DNA from: Photobacterium damselae
GTDB taxonomy: Bacteria; Pseudomonadota; Gammaproteobacteria; Enterobacterales; Vibrionaceae
Assembly: GCF_003026815.1 (NCBI RefSeq)
Contig: NZ_PYOG01000004.1
Location: 62,001-126,000, forward strand
DNA: 64,000 nucleotides
Direction: 5' to 3'
Under the pieces are notes generated by a model. That model had not been told where the DNA came from, did no database searches, and saw only the letters and a list, made by a program, of their open reading frames with translations. A program made the translations under genes and the position numbers. This document shows positions 46,880 to 56,595 of this stretch, in pieces; position 1 is the first letter of the stretch, and the number at the start of each line of letters is the position of its first letter.

Positions 46880-47770
46880 ATGAGTACAGAACGCAATCAT
46901 CAATATGTTGGCCGCTTTGCCCCATCACCATCAGGACCACTCCACTTTGGTTCTTTGGTGGCGGCATTAGGAAGCTATTTACAAGCCAAGTCACAACAAG
47001 GTCGCTGGATCGTCCGAATCGAAGATCTGGATCCACCTCGTGAAATGCCAGGTGCTGCCGATGATATATTGCGTACCTTGGATGCCTTTGGGCTACATTG
47101 GGATGGCGAATTGATGTATCAAAGTCAGCGCCTTGATGTATACCAAAGCCAAGTAGAACACTGGTTAGTAACGGGTGATGCCTACTACTGTCAATGTACT
47201 CGTAAACAGATCAAAGATGGCGGCGGCTACTATTTAGGAACTTGTCGCCACCTCAATCACGGTGCAGATGAAAGTTCAATTCGACTTAAAATAGATAATC
47301 CAATAACTCACTTTATCGACCAACTTCATGGCCGTATCGACATTCCAGCACAATTAGCCGCTGAAGACTTTATCATTCGCCGCCGCGATGGTCTGTTTGC
47401 TTATAATCTTGCCGTGGTACTCGATGATATTGAACAAGGTGTTACCGAGGTGGTTCGAGGTGCCGATTTGATTGAACCAACGGGTCGTCAAATTAGCTTG
47501 TACCAATTATTGCAACAACCTGAAGTGAGTTACTTACATTTACCATTAGCTACAATGGATAATGGTTGTAAGTTATCTAAACAGAATCATGCTCCTGCTA
47601 TCAACAAACAGGATCCTAGACCGCAGTTATTGGCCGCAATGCATTTTCTTGCCATGCAGCCACCTAACGAATTAGCGTCTAATTCTATTGAAGAAATACT
47701 GAGTTGGGGCATCGCGCATTGGCAAGTAGATAACCTGCCACAAGCGACAGCCATCACTCTGGCATTCTAA
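46880..47770 (+). CDS. gluQ: Glutamyl-Q tRNA(Asp) synthetase
   Basis: 296 residues from the ATG at 46880 (E. coli about 300). The longer in-frame start at 46751 would place the leader hairpin inside the protein and is rejected. The GluRS-like core has GRFAPSPSGPLHFGS (HIGH-type), a zinc-binding YYCQCTRKQ...TCRH and KLSKQNH (KMSKS-type). It attaches glutamate to queuosine on tRNA(Asp). The ribosome site is poor and may be set by the upstream hairpin. Confidence 0.95.
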   Translation: MSTERNHQYVGRFAPSPSGPLHFGSLVAALGSYLQAKSQQGRWIVRIEDLDPPREMPGAADDILRTLDAFGLHWDGELMYQSQRLDVYQSQVEHWLVTGDAYYCQCTRKQIKDGGGYYLGTCRHLNHGADESSIRLKIDNPITHFIDQLHGRIDIPAQLAAEDFIIRRRDGLFAYNLAVVLDDIEQGVTEVVRGADLIEPTGRQISLYQLLQQPEVSYLHLPLATMDNGCKLSKQNHAPAINKQDPRPQLLAAMHFLAMQPPNELASNSIEEILSWGIAHWQVDNLPQATAITLAF

Positions 47771-47838
47771 AATGTGCAGCCGTGATATATCATATGCGGC
47801 TGTCTGTTGAACGATATATATGAAAAATGGGGTGTTTT

Positions 47839-49275
47839 ATTTTTAGTCGAGTTGCCACTTTCTGCCGTAAGATATTGAATCGACAAGCTTCTGATGAGTT
47901 CACTGAGGATCAGAGTTTGCAAGTTTACCAACGTCAAGAACACGGAATTTCAAGAAAAGACATCAGCGAAAATGCGTTGAAGGTGCTTTATCGTCTAAAT
48001 AAAGCGGGATTTGACGCCTATCTTGTTGGTGGTGGCGTCCGTGATTTACTACTCAACAAGCAGCCAAAAGACTTCGATATTGCAACCAATGCAACACCCG
48101 AAGAGATCAAAGCCCTATTTCGTAACTGTCGTTTAGTCGGACGTCGTTTCCGTTTAGCTCATATTTTATTTGGTCGAGATATTATTGAAGTTGCGACCTT
48201 CCGTGGTCACCACTCAGATCCTCAACCACTACCAAAAGAAAAAGAAGCTAAACAGAAACAGACTTCAGCGCAAAACCAATCAGGCATGCTATTGCGTGAT
48301 AACGTATATGGCACCATTGATGAAGATGCTGAACGTCGCGATTTTACTATCAATGCGCTTTACTACAGCGTAAAAGATTTTACTGTGACCGATTATGCTC
48401 ATGGTGTTGAAGATCTTGATGATGGCATCATTCGTTTAATAGGCGATCCTGAAACACGCTACCGAGAAGACCCTGTACGTATGCTGCGTGCAGTTCGCTT
48501 TGCAGCAAAGCTTGATATGAACATCGAGCGTAATACCGAAGCACCAATCAAACAACTGGCTCACCTGCTGCAAGATATTCCAGCGGCACGCCTGTTTGAA
48601 GAGAGTCTGAAACTGCTGCAATCAGGTCAAGGTTTAGCGACTTATCATCTATTGCGTCAATACAATCTATTTGAGCAACTATTCCCACTGCTTGGCGAAC
48701 ACTTCACAGAAGATCGTAGCAGCCAAACAGAACTGATGCTTGAACACATTCTGCAAGCAACAGATGAGCGTATCGCTGAAGGCAAGCGCATTAACCCTGC
48801 ATTTATGTTTGCTGCTATGCTGTGGTATCCATTAATGACTCGTGCTGAAGAGATCACCTATGCTAGTGGCCTAACCTTCTATGATGCATTTATGGTTGCG
48901 GCAAACGACATCTTAGATGAACAGGTTCGTAGTATTGCTATTCCTCGTCGTCATACCACCACGATTCGTGATATTTGGATGCAACAATTACGCTTTAGCC
49001 GTCGTACCGGTAAACGCGCATTTAAGATGTTTGAGCATCCGAAGTTCCGTGCAGCGTTTGATTTCCTAGAGATGCGTAGCCACTTCGAACAAGACGACAT
49101 CAAAGAACTGGCAAAATGGTGGCAAGACTTCCAAGCTGCAGATCGTTTTGTTCGCAGCAAAATGGTACAAGCGATCAACGACAATGGCGGTAATCCTCAA
49201 CGTCGTCGTCCACGTCGCCGCCCTCGTCGTAATAATGGACCTAAAAAGCCACAGCAGACGAAAACATCATCATGA
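47839..49275 (+). CDS. pcnB: Poly(A) polymerase I
   Basis: 478 residues if translation starts at ATT (AUU) 47839. The frame opens at an ATG at 47827 only four codons earlier, directly after an in-frame TGA, and that ATG has no ribosome site, whereas GGGGTG lies 4 nt before ATT. E. coli pcnB is known to start at AUU, giving MFTRVANFCRKVL; here the frame reads (ATT)[12 protein letters not shown], the matching residue. [11 protein letters not shown] and the catalytic DFD are intact. The basic C-terminus ([10 protein letters not shown]) fits RNA binding. It overlaps folK by ATGA. Confidence 0.92.
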   Translation: MFSRVATFCRKILNRQASDEFTEDQSLQVYQRQEHGISRKDISENALKVLYRLNKAGFDAYLVGGGVRDLLLNKQPKDFDIATNATPEEIKALFRNCRLVGRRFRLAHILFGRDIIEVATFRGHHSDPQPLPKEKEAKQKQTSAQNQSGMLLRDNVYGTIDEDAERRDFTINALYYSVKDFTVTDYAHGVEDLDDGIIRLIGDPETRYREDPVRMLRAVRFAAKLDMNIERNTEAPIKQLAHLLQDIPAARLFEESLKLLQSGQGLATYHLLRQYNLFEQLFPLLGEHFTEDRSSQTELMLEHILQATDERIAEGKRINPAFMFAAMLWYPLMTRAEEITYASGLTFYDAFMVAANDILDEQVRSIAIPRRHTTTIRDIWMQQLRFSRRTGKRAFKMFEHPKFRAAFDFLEMRSHFEQDDIKELAKWWQDFQAADRFVRSKMVQAINDNGGNPQRRRPRRRPRRNNGPKKPQQTKTSS

Positions 49276-49757
49276 TCCGAGCTTATATTGCGATCGGCAG
49301 TAACTTGGGCGATCCTGTCGCCCAAGCAAAAAGTGCCATTGAAGCACTTAAAAACACACCTGATATTTATGTGGTTGCAGAGTCGTCCCTCTACAGCAGT
49401 AGCCCAATGGGACCTCAAGATCAACCCGACTATATTAATGCGGTTGTTGCTATCGACACCCCATTAGCTCCATTAGACCTACTGGACAGAACTCAGGCGA
49501 TTGAGCTTGAGCATGGTCGTGTGCGAAAGGATGAGCGTTGGGGCCCTAGAACACTGGATCTCGATATCATCTTATATGGCGATCTAGTGCACGATTGTGA
49601 ACGTCTAACCGTTCCACACTATGGAATGAAAGTGCGTGAATTCGTACTTTATCCACTGGCCGAAATTACCCCTGATCTGGTACTGCCTGATAACACATCT
49701 TTGCAAGCGTTATTAACTCAGGTAGACCGTAACGGCTTAGCTATTTGGCATAAGTGA
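49272..49757 (+). CDS. folK: 6-hydroxymethyl-7,8-dihydropterin pyrophosphokinase
   Basis: 161 residues (E. coli 159). Folate pathway enzyme. [23 protein letters not shown] and [15 protein letters not shown] are the HPPK signatures. Coupled to pcnB by ATGA overlap; panB follows after 25 bp. Confidence 0.97.
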   Translation: MIRAYIAIGSNLGDPVAQAKSAIEALKNTPDIYVVAESSLYSSSPMGPQDQPDYINAVVAIDTPLAPLDLLDRTQAIELEHGRVRKDERWGPRTLDLDIILYGDLVHDCERLTVPHYGMKVREFVLYPLAEITPDLVLPDNTSLQALLTQVDRNGLAIWHK

Positions 49758-49782
49758 GTAAGATTAGGGCAAGGGAGAAGCT

Positions 49783-50577
49783 ATGAAAAAAATTACTATT
49801 AACGATCTGATGACATGGAAGCGTGAAGGTCGTAAGTTCGCATCAATTACTGCATACGATGCGAGTTTTGCTCAACTTTTTGAGCAACAAGAGGTTCCAG
49901 TTCTACTGGTAGGTGATTCATTAGGTATGGTGCTACAAGGCAAACCCGATACCTTACCCGTAACAGTAGAAGATATTGCTTATCACACACGTTGTGTTCG
50001 TGCTGGCAATCAAAACTCCTTATTAATGGCAGATATGCCGTTTATGAGCTACGGCACCCCAGAACAAGCCTGCGATAATGCCGCGCAACTGATGCGAGCT
50101 GGCGCCAATATGGTGAAGCTTGAAGGTGGCGCATGGCTGGCAGAGACCATCACAAAACTGACAGAACGCGCAATTCCTGTTTGTGCTCACTTAGGGCTAA
50201 CACCTCAGTCAGTTAACATTTTTGGTGGCTTTAAAGTGCAAGGTCGTGACGCAGACCGCGCTGAGCAGATGGTAAAAGATGCTATTCTACTTCAGCGTGC
50301 TGGTGCTCAAGTGATTCTGCTTGAATGTGTACCAGTTAGTCTAGCCGAGCGAATTACCAACGCGGTTGATGTCCCTGTCATTGGCATCGGTGCCGGTAAT
50401 GTAACCGATGGTCAAATTCTGGTTATGCATGATGTGTTCGGTATTTCAGCTAATTACATTCCTAAGTTCTCCAAGAACTATCTAGCTGAAACTGGAGACG
50501 TGCGTGCTGCAGTTCGTAAATTTTTAGAAGAAGTTGAATCAGGTGCATTTCCTGATGCTCAACGTACCTTTGAATAA
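49783..50577 (+). CDS. panB: 3-methyl-2-oxobutanoate hydroxymethyltransferase
   Basis: 264 residues, as in E. coli. First committed step of pantothenate synthesis. [23 protein letters not shown] and the [10 protein letters not shown] segment are typical; VIGIGAG sits near the C-terminus. panC begins 9 bp later. Confidence 0.97.
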   Translation: MKKITINDLMTWKREGRKFASITAYDASFAQLFEQQEVPVLLVGDSLGMVLQGKPDTLPVTVEDIAYHTRCVRAGNQNSLLMADMPFMSYGTPEQACDNAAQLMRAGANMVKLEGGAWLAETITKLTERAIPVCAHLGLTPQSVNIFGGFKVQGRDADRAEQMVKDAILLQRAGAQVILLECVPVSLAERITNAVDVPVIGIGAGNVTDGQILVMHDVFGISANYIPKFSKNYLAETGDVRAAVRKFLEEVESGAFPDAQRTFE

Positions 50578-50586
50578 GGAATAGAG

Positions 50587-51477
50587 ATGCAAACATTCGC
50601 CGATATTGCCTCAATGCGAGAGCAAGTTCGCACTTGGCGCCGTGAAGGTCGCCGCATTGCTTTTGTTCCAACTATGGGCAATTTACACGACGGTCATATG
50701 CGCTTGGTACGTAAAGCGCGTAAATATGCAGATATTGTCGTGGTCAGTATTTTTGTCAACCCAATGCAGTTCGACAAACCAGAAGATCTACAAAACTATC
50801 CTCGCACTTTAGACGATGATCTAACTAAGCTAGATGCAGAACATGTTGATGTAGTCTTCACCCCAACACCTGAAATGATGTACCCACAAGGTCTTGAATC
50901 ACAAACTTTTGTTGAAGTGCCTATTCTTTCACAAATGCTAGAAGGTGCTCTACGTCCAGGTCATTTCCGTGGTGTAGCAACTATCGTTACCAAGCTGTTT
51001 AATATCGTGCAGCCTGATGTAGCTTGCTTTGGTGAAAAAGACTACCAGCAACTAGCATTAATTCGCCAGATGGTTAAAGACATGGCGATGGACATTGAGA
51101 TCGTTGGTGTACCAACAGTTCGTGAGCTGGATGGCCTTGCGCTAAGTTCTCGTAATGGTTATCTAACCGTTGATGAACGCCAGCGTGCTCCTGTGTTGGC
51201 TCGCACTATGCGTTGGGTTAGCAGTCAGATGCGTGGTGGCCGTACCGACTATGATGATTTGATTGTTGATGCCAATGATCAGCTGCGTGCTGCGGGTTTA
51301 CAGCCTGATGCTAGCTTTATTCGCGATGCTGTAACGCTGCAACCAGTAAGCGAAACTAGCACTAAAGCCGTTATCCTCATGGCTGCGCAACTAGGTAAAG
51401 CTCGTCTTATCGATAACCAAGTTGTTGATCTTACGCCAATACAAACCACAACTGTCACCGAGGCAGTTGAAGAGTAA
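50587..51477 (+). CDS. panC: Pantothenate synthetase
   Basis: 296 residues. It joins pantoate and beta-alanine with [23 protein letters not shown] (HIGH-like), [29 protein letters not shown] and [11 protein letters not shown] are diagnostic. panD is not in the window. Terminated at 51497-51538. Confidence 0.97.
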   Translation: MQTFADIASMREQVRTWRREGRRIAFVPTMGNLHDGHMRLVRKARKYADIVVVSIFVNPMQFDKPEDLQNYPRTLDDDLTKLDAEHVDVVFTPTPEMMYPQGLESQTFVEVPILSQMLEGALRPGHFRGVATIVTKLFNIVQPDVACFGEKDYQQLALIRQMVKDMAMDIEIVGVPTVRELDGLALSSRNGYLTVDERQRAPVLARTMRWVSSQMRGGRTDYDDLIVDANDQLRAAGLQPDASFIRDAVTLQPVSETSTKAVILMAAQLGKARLIDNQVVDLTPIQTTTVTEAVEE

Positions 51478-51496
51478 TCATTCATTACTGAATATT

Positions 51497-51538
51497 AAAA
51501 AACGCAGCCTCTATTTTTATAGAGCGCTGCGTTTTTTT
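51497..51538. terminator. Bidirectional terminator panC / yadH
   Basis: AAAAAACGCAGC pairs with GCTGCGTTTTTTT, with an inner CTCTA/TAGAG stem. Confidence 0.88.
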
Positions 51539-51592
51539 ATATCACAAATGGAGTGATATTAAGTTTGGATATATCGCTTTGGGATATCCTGC

Positions 51593-52363
51593 TTAAGTTC
51601 GTAGACCAATACCTTTTGAAATTAAGTGATACGCCACCGCATAAAGTGCAGCAACAAGAACAACTAATACTGCAAACGAAGTCCCGATACCCACATCCGA
51701 TACTCCTAAAAAGCCATAACGAAACGCATTGACCATATAGACAATAGGGTTAAGTTTTGACACGCCTTGCCAAAACTCAGGCAGCAGATCAATAGAATAG
51801 AAAACACCACCAAGATAGGTTAAAGGGGTTAATACAAAGGTGGGAATAATACTGATGTCATCAAAAGTACGCGCAAATACGGCATTAATCAAACCACCGA
51901 GTGAAAACACAATAGAGGTTAAGACAACCGTCGCAATCACTACGCCAATATGGGCAATAGAGAGTTTGACAAAGAAGAGTGACACCATAGAAACAATAAA
52001 GCCCACCCCAAGACCACGTAAAACACCACCGCCGACATAACCCGCAATGATGATGTAATTAGGTACTGGCGCAACTAAAAGCTCTTCAATATTGCGCTGA
52101 AACTTCGAACTAAAAAAGGAAGATGCGACATTCGAATAGGAGTTCGTAATCACCGACATCATAATTAAACCCGGCACGATATACGCCATATAGCTAAAAC
52201 CGTGCATCTCTCCGATTCGACTACCGATCAAATTACCAAAGATAATAAAATACAGGGTCATGGTGATTGCAGGTGGCACCAATGTTTGCACCCAAATACG
52301 GGTAAAACGATGAACTTCTTTGGTGATTAAACTCTTAAAGGCGATCCAATATTGGTGTCTCAT
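51593..52363 (-). CDS. yadH: ABC-2 type transporter permease YadH
   Basis: 256 residues with six predicted membrane helices and the ABC-2 signature region (LTPLTYLGGVFYSIDLLPEFW). Its substrate is not known. It overlaps yadG by ATGA, forming a two-gene exporter operon. Confidence 0.92.
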   Translation of the reverse strand: MRHQYWIAFKSLITKEVHRFTRIWVQTLVPPAITMTLYFIIFGNLIGSRIGEMHGFSYMAYIVPGLIMMSVITNSYSNVASSFFSSKFQRNIEELLVAPVPNYIIIAGYVGGGVLRGLGVGFIVSMVSLFFVKLSIAHIGVVIATVVLTSIVFSLGGLINAVFARTFDDISIIPTFVLTPLTYLGGVFYSIDLLPEFWQGVSKLNPIVYMVNAFRYGFLGVSDVGIGTSFAVLVVLVAALYAVAYHLISKGIGLRT

Positions 52364-53283
52364 GCCTTATCCTCTTTTGCTTGCGCCACCAATGTGACAA
52401 ATAACTCTTCTAAACGGTTGGCTTTATTTCGCATCGATTGCACATTGATGCCCTGCTCTGACAATTGGGCAAAAACATGATTTAGGCTTTCACCTTTATT
52501 AATCTCAATCTCTAAGGTTGTGCTATCAAGCAAACGCCACACAACCTGTTCAAGTGCTACGGTTTCAATAGGCGCACTGAGATCCAGAATAAAGGTCTCA
52601 GCCTCCAATTTGCTCAATAATGATTTCATCGTGGTGTTTTCGATTAACTCACCATGATTAATAATGCCGATATTACGACACAACATCTCAGCTTCTTCTA
52701 AATAGTGGGTGGTCAAAATAATGGTCACCCCTTGTTCATTGATACTGCGTAAGAATGTCCACATAGATCGGCGAAGTTCAATATCTACCCCCGCAGTTGG
52801 CTCATCTAAGATCAATAATTTAGGTTCATGCATCAGAGCACGAGCAATCATTAAACGGCGTTTCATTCCACCAGATAAATTACGAGCTCGCTCCCCTCGT
52901 TTACCCCAAAGATCCAACTGAGAGAGATATTTTTTAGCTCGCTCTTTAGCAACAGAGCGTTCAACCCCGTAATAGCCCGCTTGGTTCATCACAATTTGTT
53001 CTACGGTTTCAAAAGGGTTGAAATTGAACTCTTGCGGTACGAGTCCAAGCTGATTTTTTGCTTCAACTTTTTGCTTATCTAAGTCAAAACCAAAAATACT
53101 AACCGAACCAGATGTTTTATTTACCAACGAACTTATGATACCGATTGTCGTCGATTTACCAGCACCATTTGGACCTAGAAGCGCAAAAAAGTCACCTTTC
53201 TTAACTTCTAAGCTCATGTTTTTAAGGGCATTTACTCCACCCTTATATATCTTATTTAAATTTTTTATTTCCAGAGCGTTCAT
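52360..53283 (-). CDS. yadG: ABC transporter ATP-binding protein YadG
   Basis: 307 residues. Walker A GPNGAGKST (about 37-45), signature LSGGMKRR, Walker B LLILDEPTAGVD and H-loop TTHYLEEAE are intact. It energises YadH. Divergent from can with 98 bp between starts. Confidence 0.94.
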   Translation of the reverse strand: MNALEIKNLNKIYKGGVNALKNMSLEVKKGDFFALLGPNGAGKSTTIGIISSLVNKTSGSVSIFGFDLDKQKVEAKNQLGLVPQEFNFNPFETVEQIVMNQAGYYGVERSVAKERAKKYLSQLDLWGKRGERARNLSGGMKRRLMIARALMHEPKLLILDEPTAGVDIELRRSMWTFLRSINEQGVTIILTTHYLEEAEMLCRNIGIINHGELIENTTMKSLLSKLEAETFILDLSAPIETVALEQVVWRLLDSTTLEIEINKGESLNHVFAQLSEQGINVQSMRNKANRLEELFVTLVAQAKEDKA

Positions 53284-53381
53284 AAAATGCGATCTTATTG
53301 TTAGAAAATTACATAACTAATCCGATTTGCTATCAGCTCAGCTTGTGTATATTAAGGGACATATCAACAAAAGGTATTATC

Positions 53382-54053
53382 ATGGCAGATATAAAACAGT
53401 TATTCGCAAATAACCTAGCTTGGTCGGAAAATATCAAGGAAGAAACCCCTGAGTTTTTTTCCCACCTAGCAGAAGCTCAACACCCTCAGTACCTTTGGAT
53501 TGGCTGCTCCGATAGCCGAGTTCCAGCTGAGCGCCTAACTGGATTAGATTCTGGTGAGCTTTTCGTTCACCGAAATGTTGCTAACCAAGTTATCCATACC
53601 GACCTTAACTGCTTATCAGTTGTACAATATGCAGTCGATGTTCTCAAGGTTCGCCATATTATTATTTGTGGTCACTATGGCTGTGGTGGTGTAACAGCAG
53701 CAATTGAGAATCCGCAGCTAGGCTTGATCAATAACTGGCTTCTACACATTCGCGATCTGTATCTTAAGCACCGTAGCGATTTAGGGGCTCTCGATCGCGA
53801 AGATTGGGATAATAAGCTCTGTGAAATCAATGTCGCTTCTCAAGTTTATAACCTAGGTAACTCCACCATTATGCAGCAAGCTTGGGAGCGTGGTCAGCAA
53901 GTGAAAATTCATGGCTGGATCTACGGGATTGGTGATGGCGTCCTCAGAGATCTTGGCGTCACCGCAACCAGCCGCGAAAGCCTCGAAGTTTCTTACCAAG
54001 CGGCTATGTCTGCTATTTTACCTGCGGTTGAAGCGTTAGAAAAATCACTGTAA
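53382..54053 (+). CDS. can: Beta-class carbonic anhydrase
   Basis: 223 residues from the ATG at 53382 (MADIKQLF); a longer in-frame start at 53298 is rejected because the extra residues do not fit the family. Zinc ligands are Cys42 and Asp44 (GCSDSR), with His and Cys in CGHYGCGG. It interconverts CO2 and bicarbonate. In E. coli it is also next to yadG and hpt. Confidence 0.97.
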   Translation: MADIKQLFANNLAWSENIKEETPEFFSHLAEAQHPQYLWIGCSDSRVPAERLTGLDSGELFVHRNVANQVIHTDLNCLSVVQYAVDVLKVRHIIICGHYGCGGVTAAIENPQLGLINNWLLHIRDLYLKHRSDLGALDREDWDNKLCEINVASQVYNLGNSTIMQQAWERGQQVKIHGWIYGIGDGVLRDLGVTATSRESLEVSYQAAMSAILPAVEALEKSL

Positions 54054-54075
54054 TTCATAATATTTATTTCAGTGA

Positions 54076-54105
54076 TAAAAAAAGCGACTTCATTAAGTCG
54101 CTTTA
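54076..54105. terminator. Bidirectional terminator can / hpt
   Basis: AAAGCGACTT pairs with AAGTCGCTTT around a CATT loop, between convergent genes, with A- and T-runs on either side. Confidence 0.85.
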
Positions 54106-54127
54106 TCTTTCTAACTAGACCAAAATC

Positions 54128-54664
54128 TTAGTCTTCAAGTAGTGTCACTTTACCAATGTAAGGTAAATGACGGTATTTTTGTGCATAGTCGATACCAACA
54201 CCTACCACAAACTCATCTGGAATCACAAAGCCATACCACTCTACAGGTACATTCACTTCACGACGCTCTGGCTTATCAAGCAGAGTACAAATGCGAATGG
54301 AGTTTGGTTCACGTAGCTCTAAAATCTCACGAACTTTACTTAGCGTATTACCTGTATCAATAATATCTTCAACAATCAGTACGTCTTTACCTTTAATGTC
54401 ATCATCAAGGTCTTTTAAGATACGCACATCACGGCTACTTTCCATGGTATTGCCGTAGCTTGAAGCAGTCATGAAATCAACTTCATGAGTTAGATTAATT
54501 GCACGAGCTAAATCCGCTAAAAATACAAATGAACCACGAAGTAGACCAACCAACACTAAATCTTTTGAGTCTTTATAATGCTCAGTGATCTGTTGACCTA
54601 ACTCTTTAATACGCTCTTGAACTTCTTGCTCACTAATCATCACTTCGATGGTGTGTTGTTTCAT
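54128..54664 (-). CDS. hpt: Hypoxanthine phosphoribosyltransferase
   Basis: 178 residues from the ATG at 54664, which has AGAGGAAT upstream. Purine salvage enzyme using [18 protein letters not shown] and the PRPP-binding [14 protein letters not shown] are present. A PurR-like half site ACGCAAACG lies at 54738-54746. Divergent from the LuxR-type regulator. Confidence 0.97.
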   Translation of the reverse strand: MKQHTIEVMISEQEVQERIKELGQQITEHYKDSKDLVLVGLLRGSFVFLADLARAINLTHEVDFMTASSYGNTMESSRDVRILKDLDDDIKGKDVLIVEDIIDTGNTLSKVREILELREPNSIRICTLLDKPERREVNVPVEWYGFVIPDEFVVGVGIDYAQKYRHLPYIGKVTLLED

Positions 54665-54872
54665 ATTCCTCTCCACAAATACGATCGTACAGGCTATTTA
54701 TCTAACCAAGTCCATTAAACATTGTACCACTCATTCTACGCAAACGTTATTTCTATCACACTATGTCAAAAAAATGACTCGCACAGTCAAGGTTCTGTTT
54801 GACACCTTTTATGGGTTAGGTAAAGTTATTCAGTACAAAAATAAATACTAATTAATACAAATAGGGCTAGGA

Positions 54873-55481
54873 ATGAATAACAATATGGACATGGTGATTA
54901 AGCGTACTCGTACTCGCTTATCTCCAGAAAAACGTCGAGAGCAGCTACTCAATAGCGCACTGGATGTTTTTGCTCGTCGTGGTATTGGCCGAGGGGGCCA
55001 CGCAGATATCGCGGAAATGGCAAATGTCTCTGTTGCGACCGTTTTCAATTATTTTCCAACTCGCGAAGATTTAGTAGAACAGGTATTAATTCACGTTGAA
55101 TCTCGTTTCAATAAACTACTGACACACTCTCTCAACGATGAAATGCCAACAGCAAAAGCCAAACTAACTAACCTTACCGATTGCTTAATTAAAGCTGTTA
55201 TAGAGCAGCACGATTGGCTAAAAGTCTGGTTTGAATGGAGTACATCAGTACGTGATGATATTTGGCCGCTGTTTATTAAAACCAATAAAAATAACTTACA
55301 AAAGTTAACTTCGGTTTTTGAACAGGGATTAACGGCTGGAGAATTTAGCCGCTCTCAATCTGCATCAGATTTAGCGCATATGTTTCACGGTACCTGTTAT
55401 GTGCTGTACTTACAAACGCACCTAACCTTAGACCCTGAAATTATGCAGCGACAAGCTGATAGCTATTTACAGAGCCTGTAA
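54873..55481 (+). CDS. luxR: Quorum-sensing master regulator of the LuxR/HapR/LitR (TetR) family
   Basis: 202 residues. The TetR helix-turn-helix (RTRLSPEKRREQLLNSALDVFARRGIGRGGHADIAE region, then VSVATVFNYFPTREDLV) is the strictly conserved vibrio LuxR/HapR form. It controls cell-density genes such as luminescence, biofilm and protease. ATG 54873 has AGGG at 6-nt spacing; ATG 54885 (MDMVIKRTRTRL) aligns better with the V. harveyi start. The leader carries ACTAA...GGCTAG, a possible Qrr sRNA pairing site. Its position beside hpt is typical of vibrios. Confidence 0.95.
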   Translation: MNNNMDMVIKRTRTRLSPEKRREQLLNSALDVFARRGIGRGGHADIAEMANVSVATVFNYFPTREDLVEQVLIHVESRFNKLLTHSLNDEMPTAKAKLTNLTDCLIKAVIEQHDWLKVWFEWSTSVRDDIWPLFIKTNKNNLQKLTSVFEQGLTAGEFSRSQSASDLAHMFHGTCYVLYLQTHLTLDPEIMQRQADSYLQSL

Positions 55482-55496
55482 GACACCAGCTAAATA

Positions 55497-55530
55497 AAAA
55501 AGACCTGTTCACTATGCAGGTCTTTTTTTA
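55497..55530. terminator. Bidirectional terminator luxR / fbpC
   Basis: AAAAAAGACCTG pairs with CAGGTCTTTTTTT around a 9-nt loop. Confidence 0.88.
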
Positions 55531-55554
55531 TCTCATCTATGCCAATACAAATGT

Positions 55555-56595
55555 TTAAACAGCCTTTGCAAAAACAACTGGTTCATGGGGCTCGATTGCA
55601 ATATCAACTCGCTCTCCCACTTGTAAAATATGATGGGAATTGACCACTAACTGATGACCTAAATAATCAACTGTGTAACGGCAACAATCCCCCATAAATA
55701 CCTGTTCAATGATGATCCCTTTACCATCAAAATTTGGGGCCAAGCTAATATTTTGTGGTCGCAGTAACCAATCAACTGAACTTCCCTGCTGCATCACAGC
55801 TAAAGAAGATGTAGGTACATGACCAAATGGCGTTGTCAGCGCATCGGCAGTCACTTGAGCTGGTAGATATGACCCAGTCCCCAAGAACTCAGCCACAAAT
55901 CGACTGCTTGGACGATAGTACAGTTCAGTTGCCGGGCCAAATTGCTCAATAATACCGTGGTTCATCACCGCCATACGATCAGCAAACGCAAAAGCTTCTT
56001 CTCGACTGTGAGTAACGAAAATCGCAGTCACCCCTTGCTGTTTGAAAATCTGGCGAATATCACGGATTAAACCATGACGTACTTGCGTATCAATATTAGA
56101 AAAAGGTTCATCGAGTAAGATTAAGTCAGGCTCTTGGGCCAAAGCACGCGCAATAGCAACACGCTGCTGCTGGCCACCAGAGAGTTGATGGGGATAACGG
56201 TTATCAAGTCCTTGCAAATGCACCAATTCCAGCATTTGTGCGACCTTGTCAGTCACACGATCTTTGCTCCAGTCATGCAGCCCAAACGCAATATTTTGCG
56301 CCACGGTTAGATGAGGAAACAGCGCATAATCTTGGAAAATCATACCGATATTGCGCTGCTCAGGAGGAAGCCAAACGCCACTGTCTGCCACAACGGTATC
56401 ACCAATCACCATTTTCCCTGATGATAGCGGTAATAAGCCAGCAATAGACTTAAGTAGGGTTGTTTTACCGCAACCTGAAGCCCCTAATAGACAGACAATC
56501 TCTCCCTGCTTTACCTCCAAAGAAAGCTGTTGCAACACAGCCTGACCATGGTAACAACAGGTTAAATTCTCAATAGTTAAGGCTGGATTTATCAT
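55555..56595 (-). CDS. fbpC: Ferric iron ABC transporter ATP-binding protein FbpC
   Basis: 346 residues from the ATG at 56595; a GTG at 56598 is also possible. Walker [10 protein letters not shown] (about 36-44), signature [15 protein letters not shown], Walker [13 protein letters not shown], and a C-terminal TOBE-like domain. It drives Fe3+ import with FbpB and FbpA. The start overlaps the fbpB stop (TGATG). Confidence 0.94.
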   Translation of the reverse strand: MINPALTIENLTCCYHGQAVLQQLSLEVKQGEIVCLLGASGCGKTTLLKSIAGLLPLSSGKMVIGDTVVADSGVWLPPEQRNIGMIFQDYALFPHLTVAQNIAFGLHDWSKDRVTDKVAQMLELVHLQGLDNRYPHQLSGGQQQRVAIARALAQEPDLILLDEPFSNIDTQVRHGLIRDIRQIFKQQGVTAIFVTHSREEAFAFADRMAVMNHGIIEQFGPATELYYRPSSRFVAEFLGTGSYLPAQVTADALTTPFGHVPTSSLAVMQQGSSVDWLLRPQNISLAPNFDGKGIIIEQVFMGDCCRYTVDYLGHQLVVNSHHILQVGERVDIAIEPHEPVVFAKAV

